A stretch of 33,655 bases of DNA, from the NCBI GenBank assembly GCA_011322135.1, contig DRNP01000005.1, forward strand, positions 1-33,655, read 5' to 3'. The position numbers and the translations under genes are program-made. The DNA is from Candidatus Kaiserbacteria bacterium. GTDB taxonomy: Bacteria > Patescibacteriota > Minisyncoccia > Phycocordibacterales > Phycocordibacteraceae. The first letter of the stretch is position 1; every line of letters begins with the position of its first letter. Below are positions 27,505 through 33,655 of this stretch, one piece after another. Below the pieces are notes generated by a model, which saw only the letters and a program-made list of their open reading frames with translations, was not told the DNA's origin and made no database searches.

Positions 27505-28647
27505 ATGACATCTTTACAAAACAAAAATAACGCGAAATTGTTGATAGTTACACAAACCATCGACGAGAATGACCCGGTTTTAGGTTTTTTTGTGCGTTGG
27601 GTTGAAGAGTTTGCAAAGCGTGCAGAGAGCGTGGAGGTCATTTGTCTCAATTTGGGAAAGTCGGACCTTCCCAAAAACGTGCATGTGCACTCGCTTGGTA
27701 AAGAGCGCGTAGCCGGTACGGATAACACAGGAAATATAAAGCAAGCGCAGAGCACAGCGCCGAGCTTCGCTCGGCGCTGTGCTCTGCGCGCCACTTACGC
27801 GATACGCTTCATACACCTGGTATGGAGTTTGCGCAAAAGATACGACGCAGTCTTTGTTCATATGAATCCCGAGTATTTCGTACTCGCCGGGAAACTATGG
27901 CGTTTGATGCGAAAACGCACAGCACTTTGGTACACGCACAAAAGTGTTGATTTAAAATTACGTATAGCGGTGCTTTTTGCAAACATTGTATTTACAGCGT
28001 CACCTGAAAGCTTTCGGCTTAAAAGCAGGAAAGTGCATGTTGTTGGACACGGTATCGACATGGAACTTTTTACAAAAAAAGCAGATGAACATACAAAAGA
28101 TAAAAATTATCCGAAAAAAACATTTCGGATTTTGACGACAGGACGCATATCGAAAACAAAACGAATAGCGGAAATGTTATCTGCGTTAGACGTGCTTTAT
28201 TCTCTGGGAGAAGATTTTATATTTATCGTCGCAGGCACACCGGCAACAAATGAAGACAAACTGTACGAACAAAAATTGCTTCGCTTTGTAAGCGCATCTC
28301 CGTATTCTGAAAGAGTACGTTTCATCGGAGCTGTATCACATAAAGATATTCCGAAAATGTTAAATGAGTGTGACGTATTTATTAATTTGAGCGAAACCGG
28401 AAGTATGGATAAAGCAATACTGGAAGCTCTCGCGGTTTGCGTTCCTGTTGTAACGACAAATGTAGCTTTTCGAGATATTCTCGCCCGCACACAAAATCTT
28501 TTTATCGAGAACGGTACGCCGGAGAAAATAGCGAACACGCTTATTTTTGCGCGCAATGCCGATATCAGTGCAATTTCAAAAGAAATACGACAGCGCTATG
28601 CGTTGCAACACACAATAAAATCAATTATGAAAATACTCACCGCATAG
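27505..28647 (+). CDS. Glycosyltransferase family 4
   Basis: FRILTTGRISKTKRIAEMLSAL, VFINLSETGSMDKAILEALAVCVPVVTT; start taken at MTSLQNKNN. Confidence 0.88.
   Translation: MTSLQNKNNAKLLIVTQTIDENDPVLGFFVRWVEEFAKRAESVEVICLNLGKSDLPKNVHVHSLGKERVAGTDNTGNIKQAQSTAPSFARRCALRATYAIRFIHLVWSLRKRYDAVFVHMNPEYFVLAGKLWRLMRKRTALWYTHKSVDLKLRIAVLFANIVFTASPESFRLKSRKVHVVGHGIDMELFTKKADEHTKDKNYPKKTFRILTTGRISKTKRIAEMLSALDVLYSLGEDFIFIVAGTPATNEDKLYEQKLLRFVSASPYSERVRFIGAVSHKDIPKMLNECDVFINLSETGSMDKAILEALAVCVPVVTTNVAFRDILARTQNLFIENGTPEKIANTLIFARNADISAISKEIRQRYALQHTIKSIMKILTA
27745..27789. repeat. Intragenic perfect palindrome (21-bp arms, 3-nt loop)
   Basis: GCGCAGAGCACAGCGCCGAGC-ttc-GCTCGGCGCTGTGCTCTGCGC. Confidence 0.95.
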
Positions 28648-28650
28648 TCT

Positions 28651-30021
28651 TTATTCAATGTTTTTCGGGTGTTGTTTGAAAATCTTTTCAAGGTCTTTAT
28701 CTATGTATTCAGAAATGTTTGTTTGTCGGACTTTGTAGTAAATGAAAGAAAAAATGGCAATGATTCCCATAACAAGGGCACTGCTTATCAGGTTGCTCGG
28801 GTTGTGAATAATATTGTATCCTATCAACACGACTGTAGATATTGTGCAGAGCAAAAAACCAATACCCGGAATTATACGGTTTGATTTGGTTTCTTTATAT
28901 AATTTGAAATTAGATAGATTAACAAGAGCGAATATAATCAAAAACCCCGCGCTTCCCGCTATTGAAATATTTTCCAGATTAAAAGTTGTCGCAAAGATAA
29001 TACTGAGTAGAGCGATTATAATGACTCCTTCATAGCCTTGTTTAATTTTTTCGTCAAACATCTTTGGTAGTTCACCGAGTTTTGCCACGAGGTAGCCTAC
29101 CCGGCTACCACCATACAATGTAGCGTTTATTGCTGAAGCGGTAGAAAGCATCGCGGCAACAGCGATGACGGCAAAACCTGTTTTACCAAAAAATGGTTTT
29201 GCCGCTACTGCCAAAACGTAATCTTTTGCAACCATTGCTTCGTGTATGCTCACGTTTCCGACAGCGACAATAGCTACACAAATATAAAGTAAGATAACGA
29301 AAATAACAGCACTGTAAAAAGCACGCGGTATATTCTTTTTCGGATTTACTATGTCCTTTGCTGTGTTTGCTATCAGCTCGAAACCTTCATATGCCAGGAA
29401 AATCATCAGTCCACCCGTTATGATTGATGTCGTGTTTGTCCATGATGCAGGATCCAGTCTGCTCACGTGTATTGTCAGGAATCCAACACCTGCAAAAATA
29501 ATCAAAATGGTTAATTTTATAAACACCATTATATCTTCCGCTTTTCCTATCATAAATGAACCCATAAGATTTAATGAAGCGAATAACACGATAACCCCGA
29601 CAGATAATATTTTTTGAAGCCACACGATATTGCTTCCTGTAAATAATGCCGAACCGTAGCTACCAAACGCATATGCATAAAGCGCAAGCATGATGACATA
29701 ACTTATAAGTAGCAGGTTATTTGCAATGGCTGAAAAAACACCATTTCCAATACCCTGAACAATAAACTCGATTGTACCGCCCTCGCTCGGGTATGTAAGC
29801 GAAAGTTTTACATACGAATAAACGGTTACGAGTGCTATCAATCCGGCTATTGCAAATGATATAGGTGCTGCGCCGTGTGAAAGCGAGATGGTTAGACCAA
29901 GCACTGCAAAAATACCACCGCCGACCATTCCGCCTACGCCGATACTAAACGCTTCTATAAAACCTATTTTTCTGTTTTTAAAATTTGTCTTCAAAATAAT
30001 ATCTTTAATTTTCCCGTGCAT
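28651..30021 (-). CDS. APC-superfamily amino acid permease
   Basis: IGFIEAFSIGVGGMVGGGIFAVLGL and ~12 hydrophobic segments; start taken at MHGKIK (ORF track extends to TTG at 30054). Confidence 0.88.
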   Translation of the reverse strand: MHGKIKDIILKTNFKNRKIGFIEAFSIGVGGMVGGGIFAVLGLTISLSHGAAPISFAIAGLIALVTVYSYVKLSLTYPSEGGTIEFIVQGIGNGVFSAIANNLLLISYVIMLALYAYAFGSYGSALFTGSNIVWLQKILSVGVIVLFASLNLMGSFMIGKAEDIMVFIKLTILIIFAGVGFLTIHVSRLDPASWTNTTSIITGGLMIFLAYEGFELIANTAKDIVNPKKNIPRAFYSAVIFVILLYICVAIVAVGNVSIHEAMVAKDYVLAVAAKPFFGKTGFAVIAVAAMLSTASAINATLYGGSRVGYLVAKLGELPKMFDEKIKQGYEGVIIIALLSIIFATTFNLENISIAGSAGFLIIFALVNLSNFKLYKETKSNRIIPGIGFLLCTISTVVLIGYNIIHNPSNLISSALVMGIIAIFSFIYYKVRQTNISEYIDKDLEKIFKQHPKNIE

Positions 30022-30186
30022 TCGTATGCAGTACTCTTTAGGTATCCCGAACAACGCCCGTCACTTTAAAATTGCCTTACAATATAAAGTATACTCTTTT
30101 TATCGCAAACTGATTATCGTGCTATAAACTAAAGAAGCGCGTTATCGCGATAGTGTCATGCGCAACTGCATTTAAATTGAGACGAT

Positions 30187-32265
30187 ATGCAAAACTCTAA
30201 AAAACCAAAAATAAAGAGAGTACTTTTCTTTGGTATCTTTGATCCTAAGTATTCACGCTCACGTGTTTTACGTGAGGGTTTTGAGGCGCTTGGATATGAA
30301 GTCGTAACTTGTCAAACAAATCCAAAAGAGAACCCTGGGCTACGTAAATATAATGTACTGTGGAAAAAAGGAAGAGCACTTCGTGCCGAACAATTTGACC
30401 ATGTCTTCGTGCTTTTCCCCGGACACACGGTTGTGTGGCTCGCCCGGATTCTTTTTGGTAACAGAATTATTTTTGATGCGTTTGTGTCGCTTTATGATTC
30501 AAACGTGTGCGACCGTGCGCTTTATACGTCGTTTTCTCCCCGTGCGATAAAAGATCGTTTTTTAGACAGCATATCTTGTACTCTTTCGCATTATGTACTT
30601 GTTGATACAAAAGAGAATAAATCTTATTTTGTAGAAAAAATAGGTGTCAGTGAAAATAAAATAATTGTTGTTCCGGTCGGTGCCGGAACAAAATGGTTTA
30701 CAGCTGGAGAAAATATAGAGTCACTTCATGGAGACCAGCTGATTGTAGGATTTTATGGGTCGTACATTCCGCTACACGGCATATCAACTATTGTCCGTGC
30801 AGCGCACTTGCTTGCAGAGGAGCGAATATTTTTTCGCATTATTGGCGGTGGGCAAGAATACGATAAAGTGAAAGCGCTCGTCAAAAAACTTGGTGGTGTA
30901 CCAAATATAGAGTTTATAAAATCTATGCCACGTGATGAACTAATTAAAAATATACGCGAGATGGATATATGTCTCGGCATTTTTGGGGAAACAGAAAAAG
31001 CATCACGTGTTATTCCAAACAAAGTATACGAGTGTGCAGCATTCGGTAAGCCAATCATCACGGCAGACACGCCGGCAATTCGTGAAGTATTTACGAATAA
31101 AGAAAATATTCTACTTACGGAAGCAGGTTCTGCGAATGAGCTCGCAAAAACAATCCGTGACTGTATCGCGGATTACGGGCGCGCGACGCGTACCGCGTCG
31201 CGCGCCCGTAATCTCATGCTTAAAAGCTATACTCCGGAAAAAATAGTACGCAATTTAGATGAAAAAATTTCTGCAAAAAAAGTGGCGTTTTTGTTTTCAA
31301 AGGCGCGAGGAGACAAGTCGGAGCCGGATACTTCGTTTCGAGGCGCAAACCATATACCGAATGCAGAGATTATTGTTGTTGAGCGCGGTGTGATTAAAAC
31401 GTTAAAGATTATATTTAAGTTAATCAGATATGACGTCGTCGTGGCTTCGGATTATTTTACTATAGGTTACATTGTCACTTTTTTATCGCGTCTCTTGCGC
31501 AAAAAGACATATTGGATTTTCATAGCGATGCATTCATCAACATTAATGCGCAAGCATTCAAAACATACGATACGTATCTATCTTTTAAAGATGTTTTGGA
31601 AAAGTTTCGCACGCATAATTTGTCTTTCGCGCGCGCAATATAAAGATTTTGAAGATTTTGGCGTATCGCCTGAAAAACTGGAATTCATACATTTTGGTAT
31701 TGATAAGGATTTTTACACAAACACAACAGATAAACATAAAAGAGAAAATATCGTAAGCGTGGGGCGTGATAGCGCCCGCGACTATAAAACGTTGTTTAAG
31801 GTTGCCGATAAAATTAAACACAAATTTGTTATTGTTTCCGCTCATAAAAATATTCCGGACAACATACAAATTCCGGAGAATGTATCGTTGAAATATAATT
31901 TGCCGGCGAGCGGTGTTCGTAAAATATACGAAACAGCAAGGATTGCTGTTGTTGCGGTAGAAGATGATAATTTTTTCTATGGTTCCGATTGTTCCGGACA
32001 GACAGTAATTCTGGACGCAATGTCAGCAGGAGTGCCGGTTATTGTAACGAAAAGAGCGTGGATTAGAGATTATTTTATTCCGAATAAAGATATCGTCGTT
32101 GTTTCTTGTGGCGATGCAGAAGTACTCGCAACGGAAATTAAAAAACTTTGGAATTCATCCGACGAGCGTGCTCATATTGCGTCCAGTGCCAAACATAAAG
32201 TTTTAGATATGTATACTACGGAGAAATTTGCGAATAAATTAAATAGCGTAATTACAACATTATGA
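30187..32265 (+). CDS. Two-domain fusion of GT-B/GT4-type glycosyltransferases (692 aa)
   Basis: First module ...MDICLGIFGETEKASRVIPNKVYECAAFGKPIIT; second module ...GSDCSGQTVILDAMSAGVPVIVTKRAWIRDYF. Confidence 0.85.
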   Translation: MQNSKKPKIKRVLFFGIFDPKYSRSRVLREGFEALGYEVVTCQTNPKENPGLRKYNVLWKKGRALRAEQFDHVFVLFPGHTVVWLARILFGNRIIFDAFVSLYDSNVCDRALYTSFSPRAIKDRFLDSISCTLSHYVLVDTKENKSYFVEKIGVSENKIIVVPVGAGTKWFTAGENIESLHGDQLIVGFYGSYIPLHGISTIVRAAHLLAEERIFFRIIGGGQEYDKVKALVKKLGGVPNIEFIKSMPRDELIKNIREMDICLGIFGETEKASRVIPNKVYECAAFGKPIITADTPAIREVFTNKENILLTEAGSANELAKTIRDCIADYGRATRTASRARNLMLKSYTPEKIVRNLDEKISAKKVAFLFSKARGDKSEPDTSFRGANHIPNAEIIVVERGVIKTLKIIFKLIRYDVVVASDYFTIGYIVTFLSRLLRKKTYWIFIAMHSSTLMRKHSKHTIRIYLLKMFWKSFARIICLSRAQYKDFEDFGVSPEKLEFIHFGIDKDFYTNTTDKHKRENIVSVGRDSARDYKTLFKVADKIKHKFVIVSAHKNIPDNIQIPENVSLKYNLPASGVRKIYETARIAVVAVEDDNFFYGSDCSGQTVILDAMSAGVPVIVTKRAWIRDYFIPNKDIVVVSCGDAEVLATEIKKLWNSSDERAHIASSAKHKVLDMYTTEKFANKLNSVITTL
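31171..31213. repeat. Intragenic perfect palindrome (20-bp arms, 3-nt loop)
   Basis: GATTACGGGCGCGCGACGCG-tac-CGCGTCGCGCGCCCGTAATC. Confidence 0.95.
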
Positions 32266-32403
32266 AAAATCCTCTACATATGCAAGCATACACTTAACTA
32301 CTAATTTGTTAGAATCATCAGTATGTGACCATATTTCAACGTGGAATAACAAACGAAGTCTTCAAATTATTGGATAAAAAGGGTATTCTTTGGTAAAACT
32401 CTG

Positions 32404-32454
32404 TTGACACCTACTTCCAATAATATACAATATATGTATATTATTGGAAGTAGG
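32404..32454 (+). promoter_or_regulatory. Promoter plus 19-bp-arm palindromic operator upstream of AbiEi-like gene
   Basis: TTGACA 32404-32409, 16-nt spacer, TACAAT 32426-32431; CCTACTTCCAATAATATAC-aatatat-GTATATTATTGGAAGTAGG 32410-32454. Confidence 0.88.
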
Positions 32455-32469
32455 TAATATCCATATATT

Positions 32470-33114
32470 ATGCCTGAAGAAAATAAAACAAAATCTATAC
32501 TAAACATTGTTCGCAAATTACCGCTATTTACGATAAATGACATTCCAGATGTTGGCGTAACAAGTGCTTCTGTCAGAGTAAAATTATATCGTCTGGCTAA
32601 GGCGGGGAAAATTATCAGAATTAAAAGAGGTTCGTATGTAAGTAGCGCGTACCTGGAGCATATACGTAGTACCGGAATGATAGATACTTATCTAGAATTT
32701 TTAGCTACGAGCATATATGAGCCGGCGTATCTCAGTGTGGAGTATGTGTTACAAAAACACGGAATATTATCTGAATCTGTGCAGGCGATAACGGTAATCA
32801 CAACAAACAAAAAGAACCGATTTATAAATACTCTCGGCATATTTACATATAGGCAGGTAGGTGAGAATTTATTTACCGGTTTTAATGTGGAAGAAAAAGA
32901 TGGTTTTGTCGTAAGTATGGCGACTGTTGCAAAGGCGTTGTTTGACTTCTTGTATTTAAGAAAAAATCTCATTAAAGACAAAAACGCTTTTGAAAATTTA
33001 CGACTTAACTTGGATCTATTGTCAGCAAATGATTTGAAAGAATTTACAAAGTATGTGAATAAAGAAAATTCAAAAAAAATGCGTTTATTGGAATCATTTA
33101 TTAGACAGAATTAA
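32470..33114 (+). CDS. AbiEi-like antitoxin/transcriptional regulator (type IV TA)
   Basis: N-terminal winged-helix SVRVKLYRLAKAGKIIRIKRGSYVSS; followed by AbiEii-like gene. Confidence 0.8.
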   Translation: MPEENKTKSILNIVRKLPLFTINDIPDVGVTSASVRVKLYRLAKAGKIIRIKRGSYVSSAYLEHIRSTGMIDTYLEFLATSIYEPAYLSVEYVLQKHGILSESVQAITVITTNKKNRFINTLGIFTYRQVGENLFTGFNVEEKDGFVVSMATVAKALFDFLYLRKNLIKDKNAFENLRLNLDLLSANDLKEFTKYVNKENSKKMRLLESFIRQN

Positions 33115-33121
33115 AAAAGAT

Positions 33122-33655
33122 ATGGCAAAAGACAAAGAGATAATGAAAAACATATTGCGAGAGCATTCCGGAGAGTCGGAATTGTATCGTAGAACTTTAT
33201 TAAAAGAATATATGCAGATACTAACGCTTGATTTTATTTATTCCAATAATAGGTATAAGTCATTGGTATTTTATGGAGGCGCTTGTCTTGCACATTGTTT
33301 TGGACTTCCTCGTTTGTCGGAGGATTTGGATTTTGTGGATACGGATGGCAGTGTAGACCTTGACTCGCTTGCGAATGATTTGAAAATCTTTTTCAAAAAG
33401 AAAACGAATTTGCCGGTTATTATTCGTCGGCAAAAATTTCGTATTGAGTTGAAATTTCCAATACTGCGCGAACTAGGACAGAGTGGCACGTCAGAAACAG
33501 ATATACTTATTTTAAAAATAGAAGTGTTTAGTGATTTTGACTTTTGCAAAAAGTATAAGACAGAGATAAATCCACTATTTAAATTTAATAAATCAATTCT
33601 TATGAAGACTTTTGATCTTCCAACACTCATGAGTACAAAGATTCGTGCGGTGTTG
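33122..33655 (+). CDS. AbiEii-like nucleotidyltransferase toxin, truncated by window end
   Basis: MAKDKEIMKNILREHSGE...LVFYGGACLAHCFGLPRLSEDLDFVD (GG...R.SEDLDF motif); frame open to window end, so absent from ORF track. Confidence 0.82.
   Translation, partial: MAKDKEIMKNILREHSGESELYRRTLLKEYMQILTLDFIYSNNRYKSLVFYGGACLAHCFGLPRLSEDLDFVDTDGSVDLDSLANDLKIFFKKKTNLPVIIRRQKFRIELKFPILRELGQSGTSETDILILKIEVFSDFDFCKKYKTEINPLFKFNKSILMKTFDLPTLMSTKIRAVL

Noticed and set aside
32275-32395. Possible decayed ORF remnant ending ...FQRGITNEVFKLLDKKGILW*
   Set aside because: No start codon or recognisable family; too short to call a pseudogene.

Overview
The window looks like an AT-rich Candidate Phyla Radiation (Patescibacteria, probably Parcubacteria-like) chromosome segment; this placement is inferred from gene content and rRNA style. 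It holds a core-gene stretch (FtsW/RodA C-terminus, sugar transferase, folD, secD, secF, NMP kinase-like, pyrH). This is followed by a stand-alone 16S rRNA gene interrupted in helix 18 by a group I-like intron encoding a LAGLIDADG endonuclease, a tRNA-Ile(GAT), and a murD-murI-murC-rsmI block. Next come a VirD4/TraD-like ATPase, a HhH/PKD/lamin-tail-like surface protein, a large glycosyltransferase island with an AbrB-like/Doc toxin-antitoxin module, and an AbiEi/AbiEii module at the right edge. The most interesting signals are: (1) the 16S 3' tail reads GGATCATATCC in place of the expected GGATCACCTCC, so the canonical anti-Shine-Dalgarno is missing, while helix 18 shows compensatory changes that argue the rRNA is functional; (2) many genes lack SD motifs and have a -10-like hexamer 5-8 nt before ATG, suggesting leaderless translation; (3) the 16S has its own ~27-bp processing stem and its own terminator, with no 23S nearby; (4) a set of long perfect palindromes with 2-4 nt loops, mostly inside accessory glycosyltransferase-type CDSs.
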